A stretch of DNA of 64,000 nt from Acidihalobacter prosperus (GTDB lineage Bacteria; Pseudomonadota; Gammaproteobacteria; DSM-5130; Acidihalobacteraceae), in NCBI RefSeq assembly GCF_000754095.2, contig NZ_JQSG02000003.1, positions 423,397 through 487,396 on the forward strand, in the 5' to 3' direction. Within the stretch, counting starts at the first letter, position 1, and the number at the start of each line of letters is the position of its first letter. This document shows positions 1 through 8,480 of this stretch, piece by piece. A program made the position numbers and the translations under genes. Below the pieces are notes generated by a model, which worked only from the letters and a program-made list of their open reading frames with translations, ran no database searches and was not told where the DNA came from.

Positions 1-1755
1 CTGGATGCGATGCAACATGTGGTGGAGGCCCTGCACCAGCGCTTCGACGCACTGCCGCAGGCGCATGGCCTGCACCTGATACTCAGCGGCACGCCGGTCA
101 TCGCGGTGCACTCGCGCGATACCATCAAGGCGGATGCACAGCTGTTCAGCACCGCCGCCAGCGTGGCCCTCGCCCTGTTGCTGTTGCTGGCATACCGTTC
201 CGTGCGCCTGCTCCTGCTCGCCGCCCTGCCGCTGCTCAGCGCCGTCCTTGCCGGCGCGGTGGCCGTCAATCTCGGATTCGGCGAGATCCAGGGCATCACC
301 GTGGCCTTCGGCTCGACCCTGCTCGGCGTGGCCGTCGACTACCCGATGCACCTGTTCAGCCACCTGCAGCGCGAAATGACGGCACGACAGAGCCTGAGGC
401 ACATCTGGCCGACCCTGCGGCTGGGCGTGCTGACTACCGCTGCCGGCTACCTGGGTCTGCTCGGCACCCGTTTCAGCGGACTGATGCAACTCGGCGTGTT
501 CGCGATCGCCGGCCTGCTCGCCGCGGCTGCCGTCACGCGCTGGGTGCTGCCGCAGCTCATACCGGCCGGTTACGCACCGACGATGCGCCTGCGCACGCTG
601 ACGCACCTGTCGGAAACCGCCTGCCGCTGGCCGGCCCGGCACAAATGGGGCGTGGCCTGCTTGCTCGCGATCACCGCGCTCGGCGCCCTGTGGCTGCAGA
701 GAGGGCATCTGTGGGAAGACAATCTGGCCGCGCTCAGCCCGGTGAGTCCTGCCAGCCTCGCCACCGACCGGCGCCTTCGCACCGATCTCAATGCACCCGA
801 CGTCGGTCAACTCGTGGTGATTCAGGCGGCGGATGCCCAGACCGCGCTCAAGCGCAGTCTGGCGCTTGCCGAAGCGCTCAAGACCCCGCTCGCACGCGGC
901 TGGCTGCGCGGCGAGGAAATGGCCGCACGCTACCTGCCGCCCGCCGCGGTGCAGAAACAGCGTCAGGCGGCAATCCCCGCACCCGCCCAACTTGCCGAAC
1001 GGCTGCAAGAGGCGCTCGCCGGCCTGCCGTTCAAGCCCGGCGTGTTCGCCCCCTTCCTGCACGATGCGGCGGCGGCGCGGCACCTCTCCCCGGTGACTCC
1101 GGACGAAGTTCGCGGCACGCTGCTCGGTGCCCGCGTCGACAATCTGCTGTATGCGCAGGGCGGCCACTGGTACGCGCTGATCCCGCTCATCGGCGTCAGC
1201 GCGCCCCAGGCGCTGGCCGGCTGGTTCGCCGCCCACCCGATGCCGGGCGTCACCTATCTCGACACCCACACCGAATCGACGCACCTGATGCGCAGCTTCC
1301 GTGAACAAACCGTGGGTCAGCTCGGCCTGGTGGGCACCGCGATACTGCTGGTGCTGTTCGTGGGACTGCGCGACCCGCGCGAGGTCCTCCGCGTGCTGGC
1401 GCCGCTTGCGCTCGCGGAGCTGATCGACCTCGCCGTGCTGGTTTCGCTGGACGAGCGCCTGACCCTGTTCCATCTGATCGCCTTGCTGATGGTGGCCGGC
1501 ATCAGCATCGATTACGCGTTGTTCTTTGCTCGCCCCGACAGCGCACCGCAAGGTCGGCGACGCACGCTGCACGCCCTCACCCTGTGCGCGGCTTCCACGG
1601 TCGGCGTATTTGCTATCCTAGCCCTTTCGTCACTGCCCGTACTGCGCGCGCTCGGCCTGACCGCGGCGATCGGCGTCGGCGTCGCCTATCCGCTGGCGAT
1701 GCTGCTCGCCCAACGCCCGGGCACTCCCCCGGCAGCCGAACGGGCGCTGTCCTGA
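1..1755 (+). CDS. MMPL/RND-type predicted exporter, C-terminal part (5' end outside window)
   Basis: The frame is open from base 1, so this is the C-terminal part of a larger protein; the ATG at 10 is probably internal. Visible are a cluster of membrane segments in the first 190 residues, a large soluble loop, and a second membrane cluster in the last 150 residues. That is the MMPL/RND layout of two membrane blocks separated by a periplasmic domain. The ketosynthase, dehydratase and glycosyltransferase genes directly downstream in the same direction match aryl-polyene pigment clusters, where such an exporter is thought to move the polyene lipid to the outer membrane. The cluster role is inferred from context. 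The start cannot be judged. Confidence 0.8.
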   Translation: MDAMQHVVEALHQRFDALPQAHGLHLILSGTPVIAVHSRDTIKADAQLFSTAASVALALLLLLAYRSVRLLLLAALPLLSAVLAGAVAVNLGFGEIQGITVAFGSTLLGVAVDYPMHLFSHLQREMTARQSLRHIWPTLRLGVLTTAAGYLGLLGTRFSGLMQLGVFAIAGLLAAAAVTRWVLPQLIPAGYAPTMRLRTLTHLSETACRWPARHKWGVACLLAITALGALWLQRGHLWEDNLAALSPVSPASLATDRRLRTDLNAPDVGQLVVIQAADAQTALKRSLALAEALKTPLARGWLRGEEMAARYLPPAAVQKQRQAAIPAPAQLAERLQEALAGLPFKPGVFAPFLHDAAAARHLSPVTPDEVRGTLLGARVDNLLYAQGGHWYALIPLIGVSAPQALAGWFAAHPMPGVTYLDTHTESTHLMRSFREQTVGQLGLVGTAILLVLFVGLRDPREVLRVLAPLALAELIDLAVLVSLDERLTLFHLIALLMVAGISIDYALFFARPDSAPQGRRRTLHALTLCAASTVGVFAILALSSLPVLRALGLTAAIGVGVAYPLAMLLAQRPGTPPAAERALS

Positions 1756-1774
1756 CACGAATTTCCGGATTGGC

Positions 1775-2965
1775 ATGCGGGCACTCAAGATTGCTTCATA
1801 CACCCTGACCAACGCCCTTGGGCGAGGGCGCGACGCCACGCTGACGGCGCTGCGCGAACAGCGCGGCGGGCTGCGGCCGAACGATTTCGGCACGGACGGC
1901 CCGACAACCTGGATCGGGCGGGTCGACGGCATCGAGTCGCAGGCGCTGGACGGTCCGTTCTCCGTCTATGACTGCCGCAACAACCGCCTGGCCGCGCTGG
2001 CACTCGGCGCCGACGGCTTCGAGGCGGATTGCGCGGCATTGCGCGCGCGCGTCGGCGCCGACCGCATCGGCGTATTCGTCGGTACCAGCACCTCCGGCAT
2101 CGAGCAGACCGAACGCGCCTACCGGGCGCGTCCGGACTCGGATGCGCCATTGCCTGACTGGTACGATTATGCGCACACCCATGATATGTTCTCGCTCGCG
2201 GATTTCGTGCGCACACGCCTGGCGCTGCGCGGCCCGGCGATGACCGTCTCGACCGCCTGCTCGTCCAGCGCCAAGGTTTTCGCCACGGCCTGGCGTCATA
2301 TCGAAACCGGCCTGTGCGACGCCGCGGTGGTCGGAGGCGTCGACAGCCTCTGCCGCATGACGCTGCATGGCTTCGACGCACTGCAACTGGTTTCGTCCGC
2401 ACCCTGCCGCCCGGCCGACGTCGACCGCGACGGCATCAGCATTGGCGAGGCCGCCGCCTTCGCCCTGCTCGAGCCGGCAGGACGGGAGGACAACGGCACA
2501 CCCTGCATACTCGGTTATGGCGAAAGCAACGACGCCTACCATATGTCGTCGCCGGCACCCGACGGACGCGGTGCCGCCGAGGCCATGCGCGCAGCGCTGC
2601 GTCGCGCCGCCTTGCAGGCGGCGGACATCGATTTCGTCCACCTGCACGGTACCGCCACGCCCGCCAACGATGCCGCCGAAGACCGTGCCGTACATGCGAT
2701 CTTCGGCCCGCGCACGCCATGCGCGTCGACCAAGGGCTGGACCGGGCACACCCTGGGTGCGGCGGGCGCGAGCAATGCCCTGATCGCGGCGATGTGCGTC
2801 GAGCAGGGCCTCATGCCCGGCAGCCTCAACACCACATCGGTCGATCCGCAATTGGTCTGCCGCGTTCTGACCGAAGGCAAGGCAACCCCCGTCGCGCGCA
2901 TCATGAGCAACGCCTTCGGCTTCGGCGGCAGCAATGCCTGCCTGATCGTCGGGTACCCGACATGA
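1775..2965 (+). CDS. Beta-ketoacyl-ACP synthase (FabF/KAS II-like), aryl polyene type
   Basis: This 396-residue condensing enzyme would extend an ACP-bound acyl or polyene chain with malonyl-ACP. The Cys-His-His triad is visible: C162 in STACSSS, H291 in HLHGTATPAND and H325 in GWTGHTLGAAG, followed by the C-terminal NAFGFGGSN motif. Length fits a full KAS II-type enzyme. It lies 19 bp after the exporter, and its stop overlaps the next start in an ATGA arrangement, so the genes are probably co-translated. It sits beside a chain-length-factor-like ketosynthase and a hotdog dehydratase, so a role in aryl polyene rather than housekeeping fatty acid synthesis is more likely, though this is inferred from neighbours. 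Confidence 0.87.
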   Translation: MRALKIASYTLTNALGRGRDATLTALREQRGGLRPNDFGTDGPTTWIGRVDGIESQALDGPFSVYDCRNNRLAALALGADGFEADCAALRARVGADRIGVFVGTSTSGIEQTERAYRARPDSDAPLPDWYDYAHTHDMFSLADFVRTRLALRGPAMTVSTACSSSAKVFATAWRHIETGLCDAAVVGGVDSLCRMTLHGFDALQLVSSAPCRPADVDRDGISIGEAAAFALLEPAGREDNGTPCILGYGESNDAYHMSSPAPDGRGAAEAMRAALRRAALQAADIDFVHLHGTATPANDAAEDRAVHAIFGPRTPCASTKGWTGHTLGAAGASNALIAAMCVEQGLMPGSLNTTSVDPQLVCRVLTEGKATPVARIMSNAFGFGGSNACLIVGYPT

Positions 2966-3762
2966 TCGCCTGCCGCGTACTCGGCATCGGTATCGCCGCG
3001 CCCGGCCTGCCCGACTGGCGCACCGCGCAGCCCGTACTCGCGGGCAGGAAACCCTATGTCGCGGCGCAAATGCCACGCCCGAATCCGACCCGCCTGCCTG
3101 CAAACGAGCGCCGTCGTGCCAGCGCGGCCATCCGGCTGGCGCTGGACGTGGCCGACCAGGCCGCCCGGGACGCCGGGATCGAACCGGCCCGCACCGCTTC
3201 CGTTTTCACCTCGTCCAGTGGCGATAGCGACGTGATCCACGGCATCTGCCAGGCACTGTGTGCACCGGCACCCGCACTCTCGCCCACCGCCTTCCACAAC
3301 TCGGTCCACAACGCACCGGCCGGATACTGGTCCATCGCCACCCGCGCCGTGCCTCCCTATACCGCGCTGTCCGCACAGGACGGTAGTTTTGCCGCCGGCT
3401 TGATCGAAGCAGGCACCCAGCTGTCATGCGAGGGCGGGCCTATCCTGTTGGTTGCCTACGAGGTACCGATCCCTCATCCCCTGAACATGCAACGGCCCGC
3501 GCGCGAGCATTTCGCCTGCGCCCTGGTGCTTGACCGGGCCGACGACGGGGCGGCCCGACTCACGTTCGAATACGCCGCCCCGCGCACTGGCAAAGGCGGA
3601 CCCACCGCGCTCGGCGACCCCGGCCTGGAATCCCTGCGCCGCGACAACGCGGCGGCGCACGCGTTGCCGCTCCTCGCGCTGCTGGCCGCCGGGCGACCGG
3701 ACGAGGTCGTGCTGCCCTCGAACGCACACGGCGCGATGCGCGCGCGCTACACGCCGTGTTGA
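2962..3762 (+). CDS. Ketosynthase-like protein, possible chain-length factor
   Basis: A 266-residue protein resembling the shortened ketosynthase family found in aryl polyene clusters (Ketoacyl-synt_2 type). It keeps the FHNSVHNAPAGYWSIAT stretch around residues 111-127. No Cys is visible at the usual nucleophile position, where the sequence reads TALSAQDGSF. It is therefore probably not an independent condensing enzyme and may pair with the upstream ketosynthase. The ATG at 2962 overlaps the upstream stop by 4 bp, and the 3' end overlaps the next gene by 7 bp. The start is firm because of the ATGA overlap. The partner role is inferred. Confidence 0.75.
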   Translation: MIACRVLGIGIAAPGLPDWRTAQPVLAGRKPYVAAQMPRPNPTRLPANERRRASAAIRLALDVADQAARDAGIEPARTASVFTSSSGDSDVIHGICQALCAPAPALSPTAFHNSVHNAPAGYWSIATRAVPPYTALSAQDGSFAAGLIEAGTQLSCEGGPILLVAYEVPIPHPLNMQRPAREHFACALVLDRADDGAARLTFEYAAPRTGKGGPTALGDPGLESLRRDNAAAHALPLLALLAAGRPDEVVLPSNAHGAMRARYTPC

Positions 3763-4193
3763 TCGGGCGCGCCGCCATCGCCGCACTCATTCCTCATGCC
3801 GACGACATGTGTCTGCTCGAGTCCGTATCCGCTTGGGACGATTCCCGTATCGCCTGCCACAGCCGGACACACCTGAATCCCGCCAACCCCTTGCGCCGCG
3901 CAGGCAGACTGGGCTGCGTGCATGGCATCGAATACGCAGCCCAGGCAGCGGCGGTGCACGGCGCATTGCTGGCGCAACGCGCGGGACGCTCACTTGCCGC
4001 CGGGCGACTCGCGGCCGTGCGCGACATCGACTGGATGCCCGGCGGCCTGGACGACGGCAGGGCAAGCCTCGATATCGAGGCCGAGCGGCTGATCGCGACG
4101 GGCGGCAGCTTCATCTACGGCTTCAAGGTGAGCACCAACGGCCATACTCTGATTTGCGGACGACTCAGCGTCATTGCAGGCGCCATCGAATGA
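3756..4193 (+). CDS. Hotdog-fold 3-hydroxyacyl-ACP dehydratase-like protein
   Basis: This 145-residue protein fits the FabA/FabZ-like dehydratases of aryl polyene clusters, which remove water from the 3-hydroxyacyl-ACP intermediate to leave a double bond. A conserved-looking active-site region IPHADDMCLLE lies near residues 12-22, and GIEYAAQAAAVHGALL resembles the central hotdog helix. The annotated start is GTG at 3756, overlapping the previous gene by 7 bp; an in-frame TTG at 3759 is the alternative. The stop overlaps the following ATG. No ketoreductase is seen in this part of the cluster; it may lie upstream of the window or be supplied by FabG. Confidence 0.7.
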   Translation: MLIGRAAIAALIPHADDMCLLESVSAWDDSRIACHSRTHLNPANPLRRAGRLGCVHGIEYAAQAAAVHGALLAQRAGRSLAAGRLAAVRDIDWMPGGLDDGRASLDIEAERLIATGGSFIYGFKVSTNGHTLICGRLSVIAGAIE

Positions 4194-4960
4194 AGGTCTT
4201 CGCCGTTATCCCCGCCTACAACGAAGTCCGAACGTTATCCGAATTGGTGGCCGGGGCACGCGCGCACGTCGATCATGTCGTCGTGGTGGACGACGGCTCC
4301 TCCGACGGTACCGCGGAAAGCCTGCAACCGCTGCCGGATGGCGTCACGCTGCTGCGCAATGCCGGCAATCGCGGCAAGGCGGCCGCGCTCTGGCGTGGCT
4401 TCCGCCACGCGCTGGAGGCGGGCGCCACGCATGTCGTAACCCTGGATGCCGACGGCCAGCACCGCCCCGAGGACATACCCCGCCTGCTGGCGGCGCTGAA
4501 ACCGGACGACGACGCGCTGATCCTCGGCGAGCGGCGCGACAAGCGGGCCACCGCGCCGAGAATGCGGCGCTTCGCCAATGCCTTCGCCGATTTCTGGATA
4601 TCGCTCGCGGCCGGCCAGCGCCTGCGCGACAGTCAGTCGGGCTTTCGCGTCTACCCGGTCGGGCTGCTGTCGACCCTGCATTTCGTCGAGCGGCGCCGCA
4701 AGAGCTTCGTTTTCGAGACCGAACTGCTGGTGGCCGCCGTCTATGGCGGTTTTGCCATTCGCTATGTCGATATCGCCAGCCTGTACCTGCACGATGCCCG
4801 GGCAAGCCACTACCGCGCGGTCTACGACACCACTCAGATCGTCATCGTGGTCGCGGGCATGCTGCTCGATCCGCGTCTCGCGCTGCCGCGCTTGAGGCAC
4901 CTGATACGCGGCCTCGTCCGCGCGCGTCAGCGCGCATCCGCCGCGCCCACGCGCGAGTAG
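4190..4960 (+). CDS. Family 2 glycosyltransferase
   Basis: A 256-residue GT-A-fold transferase. The N-terminus IPAYNE, then VVVDDGSSDGT and LDADGQH (the DXD-type metal and nucleotide-sugar site), are the classic family 2 motifs, followed by an acceptor-side FRVYPVG segment. There is no clear multi-pass membrane domain. The ATG overlaps the upstream stop (ATGA), placing it in the aryl polyene operon. Such glycosyltransferases are common in these clusters and may modify the lipid head group. The sugar and acceptor cannot be told from sequence. It is the last gene of the operon; the next gene is convergent 8 bp away. Confidence 0.83.
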   Translation: MKVFAVIPAYNEVRTLSELVAGARAHVDHVVVVDDGSSDGTAESLQPLPDGVTLLRNAGNRGKAAALWRGFRHALEAGATHVVTLDADGQHRPEDIPRLLAALKPDDDALILGERRDKRATAPRMRRFANAFADFWISLAAGQRLRDSQSGFRVYPVGLLSTLHFVERRRKSFVFETELLVAAVYGGFAIRYVDIASLYLHDARASHYRAVYDTTQIVIVVAGMLLDPRLALPRLRHLIRGLVRARQRASAAPTRE

Positions 4961-4968
4961 GCACGCGT

Positions 4969-5415
4969 CTAGGGCCAGGCGATCACCCACCCCTCCGACT
5001 GTCGCCGCTGCAGCTCGACCACCGAATCGCCGACGATGCCGACACCCGCAGCCGCCCGCGCGACAGGGATGTGCGCGGCCGCGAGATTGCGCCGGCACAG
5101 CACGAACTGTACGCCGTACTGCGCGAGACTCTGGATATCCTGCGCATAAGGCGTTCCCTTGAGCAGCAGCTTCATCCCTGGACCGATGGCCATCAGTTCG
5201 AGTTCGGAATGGTCGATGCCCTGATAGCGGATGGTGTGGCGCAGGAGATTCATCGCCACCATCCAGTCCTCGGGCGAGGAGCGGTCGACCATCACCAGCA
5301 TGTGTACGGTGACGGGTTCGGTCTGCGTCGCGGCGGCCGCCACTGTCGCCGACACCGAACCGCCCACGACGAACAGCAGGAGCACGCCCTGCAACAATCG
5401 GATCGATGTCTTCAT
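4969..5415 (-). CDS. Periplasmic DsrE-family protein
   Basis: A 148-residue protein with a cleavable signal peptide (basic start MKTSIR, hydrophobic core, probable cleavage near residues 23-30). The mature part has the DsrE/DsrF-like alpha/beta pattern, starting VHMLVMVDRSSPEDW and including a single Cys in VQFVLCRRNL, where sulfur-carrier members carry a reactive Cys. DsrE-like proteins act in persulfide relay; exported members are less well characterised. It is convergent with the glycosyltransferase and divergent from the Cyc2-like gene, so it appears to be its own transcription unit. A sulfur-trafficking role is plausible but not shown. Confidence 0.72.
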   Translation of the reverse strand: MKTSIRLLQGVLLLFVVGGSVSATVAAAATQTEPVTVHMLVMVDRSSPEDWMVAMNLLRHTIRYQGIDHSELELMAIGPGMKLLLKGTPYAQDIQSLAQYGVQFVLCRRNLAAAHIPVARAAAGVGIVGDSVVELQRRQSEGWVIAWP

Positions 5416-5725
5416 GGCGCCCCCTGATGTCTGCGGATCACGGCACCATTATCCGCACCCCCCGCGGTCGGCGACTTGATCGGGATCACGCGAAACCGGC
5501 ACCGACGCACGCAACAACGTCCATTTGATGCAGGTCATGCGGACGGCTCGATGTGGTTTACGCGCCGCAACCATCAGCATATTGGTATATAGCGATGCAT
5601 CGGCCGGACAGCGACACGGATAGCGCCCTCCCGGCAATCGAATCTGGCGCCCGCCCGCGACGGCGGGCGGCGGAATTACGAGCCTTTCACAGGGGTCCAG
5701 GCATTCACGCTAGGGAGGTTTCACC
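5416..5725. other. Divergent intergenic region, 310 bp
   Basis: It separates the DsrE-like gene (minus strand) from the Cyc2-like gene (plus strand) and must hold both promoters. An AT-rich patch near 5570-5600 (CATATTGGTATATAG) is the most promoter-like stretch. A clear GGGAGG ribosome binding site at 5713-5718 precedes the ATG at 5726. No further gene or RNA is supported. Confidence 0.4.
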
Positions 5726-7036
5726 ATGTCCATATCGCCACATCGCTCGCTTCGGCTGTCGGCCGGGGCGCTTGGCCTGATGCTGCCGCTCGCGTCGGCC
5801 CACGCGGTACCTTCGTTCGCACGGCAGCTCGGCGTGTCCTGCGCCGCCTGCCATACTGCGTACCCGCAGCTCACGCCCTTCGGCCGCCAGTTCAAGCTGC
5901 TCGGCTATACCATGCAGAACGAGCCGAAGGTGGAAGCCGACAACGGCAAGCGTCTCGACATCGATCGCTGGGCACCGTTGTCGCTGATGGTGATGGTCAG
6001 CGACTCGCTGCCGCAGCACCCGGGATCCGGCGTGGATGCCAGCCAGGTCGAATTCCCCAACCAGCTGAGCCTGTTCTATGCCGGCGCCATCACCCAACAT
6101 GTCGGCACCTTCCTGCAATACACCGCGGGCGACGGCGGCGCCTTCAGCCTCGACAACACCGATGTGCGCTATGCCAATCAGACCAGTCTGGGCAACACCT
6201 CGGTGATCTACGGCATCGACCTCAACAACAATCCCACCGTGCAGGACGTGTGGAACAGCACGCCGGCGTGGCAGTTCCCGTATTTCACGCCGGGCGATAC
6301 GTTTACCACCGCCGGCGGCGCCTCCGTGCCGACCACCCTGATCGAAGGCGCGCTGGCTCAATCGGTCGCCGGGCTGACCGCCTACGGCTATTTCGACAAC
6401 GCCTACTACGCCGAAGCCGGCGTCTATCACGGCATGAACAATCCCTCGACCGCCAGTCCGGCCAACGGCGGTCAAGTCATCAAGGGGATGGCGCCCTACT
6501 GGCGGTTCGCGTACACCGGCCAGGCCGGCAACAACAACTGGGAAATCGGCACCCTGGGGCTGGTCGCGCAAGTACCGGTGAACGGACCCGGCGGCCCGAA
6601 CGACGACTTCACCGATATCGGTTTCGACGGGCAGTATCAGTGGCTCGCGGGCAAGAATACCGTGACCGTCCACGGCGCCTACTACCACGAAAGGCAGGAT
6701 CTCGGAGGCAGCAACGCGCTCGACGGCACCACCTACGGCAACCAGCACCTCGACACCTACAACGTCAGCGCCACCTATTACTACCGGCGCATGTACGGCG
6801 CCACGCTGGCCTATCTCGGCGCAGCCTCGTCGGCCGATGCGGTGGACCAGGGTGCGCTGGGCGGCTATGCGCCGGGCAGCAAGGGCGCGTCGGCCTATAT
6901 CGCCCAACTCGACTACGTGCCCTGGTACAACACGCAGCTCAGCCTGCAGTACATGGATTACGCCAAGGTCGGCGGCAGCACGCGGGACGCGTCCTACAAC
7001 AACTACCTCATGCTCGGCATGTGGTACGCCTACTGA
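5726..7036 (+). CDS. Cyc2-like fused monoheme cytochrome-outer membrane porin
   Basis: A 436-residue exported protein. A signal peptide runs to about residue 27 (ASAHA/VPS). A single heme c motif C39-A-A-C42-H43 follows at once, set in FARQLGVSC and then PQLTPFGRQFKLLGY. That N-terminal pattern is the hallmark of the Cyc2 family of fused cytochrome-porins known from iron-oxidising bacteria. The remaining roughly 370 residues are rich in Tyr, Asn and Gly with alternating aromatic strands and end MLGMWYAY, as in an outer membrane beta-barrel. Only one CxxCH is present. In characterised members the heme sits in the barrel and takes electrons from Fe(II). Whether this protein oxidises iron is inferred; distant family members are uncharacterised. 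Strong ribosome binding site, single-gene unit. Confidence 0.78.
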   Translation: MSISPHRSLRLSAGALGLMLPLASAHAVPSFARQLGVSCAACHTAYPQLTPFGRQFKLLGYTMQNEPKVEADNGKRLDIDRWAPLSLMVMVSDSLPQHPGSGVDASQVEFPNQLSLFYAGAITQHVGTFLQYTAGDGGAFSLDNTDVRYANQTSLGNTSVIYGIDLNNNPTVQDVWNSTPAWQFPYFTPGDTFTTAGGASVPTTLIEGALAQSVAGLTAYGYFDNAYYAEAGVYHGMNNPSTASPANGGQVIKGMAPYWRFAYTGQAGNNNWEIGTLGLVAQVPVNGPGGPNDDFTDIGFDGQYQWLAGKNTVTVHGAYYHERQDLGGSNALDGTTYGNQHLDTYNVSATYYYRRMYGATLAYLGAASSADAVDQGALGGYAPGSKGASAYIAQLDYVPWYNTQLSLQYMDYAKVGGSTRDASYNNYLMLGMWYAY

Positions 7037-7050
7037 GTCGGCAGTGACCA

Positions 7051-7066
7051 CCGGCCGCGCGGCCGG
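7051..7066. terminator. GC-rich perfect palindrome between convergent genes
   Basis: A perfect 16-bp palindrome, CCGGCCGCGCGGCCGG, lies between the ends of the Cyc2-like gene and the HD-GYP gene. It could end transcription from both sides, but no T-run follows on either strand, so intrinsic termination is uncertain. Confidence 0.3.
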
Positions 7067-7093
7067 CCCGCGCGGCCGCAGGGCTGAGCGGCA

Positions 7094-8389
7094 TCATGAC
7101 GACAGGGCCGAGGGGTCGAAATCCTCCGCCACCAGCGCCTTGACGTCGATACCGTGATCCGCGGGATCGAGTACCTGCGCGACACCCCAGCGCCGCCAGT
7201 TGGCCTCGGAATCGGCCAGGTCGGACAGATTCACCAGGCGCTGGCCCGGGTAGGGTTTGCCGTCGGCATCCCTGATCAGACGGATCAGCGGTTTGAGACG
7301 CCGCATCGGGTCCGCCGACAGCACCACGCCCAGATCGCCGGTGGTCAGCTTGACCAGGCTGCCGATCGGGTAGATGCCGATGCAACGGATGAACTCCTCC
7401 ACCAGTTCGCGCGGAAAATCCTTGGGCGCAATCTGATACAGCAGACGCAATCCTTTGTGCGCAGGCATGCCGGTATGGTAGCAGCGGTCGCTGGTCACCG
7501 CGTCGTACACGTCGACCAGCGAGGTGATCTGTACCGGCAGGGGAATCTGATCGCCCGACCAGCCGTCGGGGTAGCCGTTGCCGGCCAGGCGTTCGTGGTG
7601 ATGGCGGATGATCTGCAAAGCCATGGCCGGCAGACGGTCGTCGGAATTGCGGATGAGTTCGAAGCCTTCGACCGGATGGCGACGCATGATGTCGAACTCG
7701 GCCGGCGATAGCCGGCCCGGCTTGTTCAAGACCTCGGGCGGCGTCTTGATCTTGCCGATGTCATGCAGCAGCGCGCCGAGCCCCAGCACCTTGAGATCGT
7801 CCTCGCTCAGGCCCAGATGCCGCCCGAACGCGACCGCAAGAATGCACACGTTCATGCTGTGGATCGAGGTGTATTCGTCCTTGTACTTGAGGTTGGTCAG
7901 CCACAACGAGGCGTTGACGTTGACGGTGATGGACTCGATCAGGTCGCTGACCACCGCGCGCGCCTCGTCGGTATCCACGCTGGCGCCGAGACGCACGTCC
8001 TCGAAGGCCCGCTTGAGGCACTGGTGCGCGCGCGAACGCACGCGCGCGGCGCGCCCCAGTTCGCGGCGAAAGGCCTGTGGATCGGCCTGCCCCCTCAGAT
8101 CCGGTGGCGCTCCCCGGCGCACCTGCGCTTCATGCGCTTCGGTCGCGACCGCGGCGGGCGCGGGCTTCTCCTCCATCAACATCGGAACGGGTACGGTCGA
8201 GCGCGCAGGATCAACGAACACGTGCCCGCAGTATTCCCGAAGCTGGTCCAGCTCCTCGTCGCTCTCGATCAGGAAACCCTGCAATAGAAAGGGCGTGCCC
8301 CGCCATTCGCGGTCGAGATCGGCCACGAACATGCCGATTCGCAGCGATTCGACATCAACCTTCGCATGCAGCTCGTTGTTGAGATTCAT
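7094..8389 (-). CDS. HD-GYP domain cyclic-di-GMP phosphodiesterase (DUF3391 + HD-GYP)
   Basis: A 431-residue cytoplasmic protein. Residues 1-75 match the DUF3391 N-terminal domain. An HD-GYP domain occupies roughly residues 150-370: the HD pair is H209-D210 in ALLHDIGKIKTP, and the GYP signature is in HHHERLAGNGYPDG (263-276). Both metal-binding signatures are intact, so c-di-GMP hydrolysis is expected. The ATG at 8389 is preferred over an in-frame GTG at 8407 because homology begins there. It is a single-gene unit, convergent with the Cyc2-like gene. With the GGDEF (14090) and EAL (22882) proteins it gives this window three c-di-GMP enzymes. Confidence 0.88.
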   Translation of the reverse strand: MNLNNELHAKVDVESLRIGMFVADLDREWRGTPFLLQGFLIESDEELDQLREYCGHVFVDPARSTVPVPMLMEEKPAPAAVATEAHEAQVRRGAPPDLRGQADPQAFRRELGRAARVRSRAHQCLKRAFEDVRLGASVDTDEARAVVSDLIESITVNVNASLWLTNLKYKDEYTSIHSMNVCILAVAFGRHLGLSEDDLKVLGLGALLHDIGKIKTPPEVLNKPGRLSPAEFDIMRRHPVEGFELIRNSDDRLPAMALQIIRHHHERLAGNGYPDGWSGDQIPLPVQITSLVDVYDAVTSDRCYHTGMPAHKGLRLLYQIAPKDFPRELVEEFIRCIGIYPIGSLVKLTTGDLGVVLSADPMRRLKPLIRLIRDADGKPYPGQRLVNLSDLADSEANWRRWGVAQVLDPADHGIDVKALVAEDFDPSALSS

Positions 8390-8480
8390 GGATACCCCCG
8401 GCGCCACCGCCCCCCGACGGTGTGGCGCAAAACCCGGATTATACGCCCGGGACGATGCGCAGAGGCACGCGGATCGGACG

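Noticed and set aside
8390-8407. GTG start for the HD-GYP protein
   Set aside because: The DUF3391 domain starts at the ATG at 8389.
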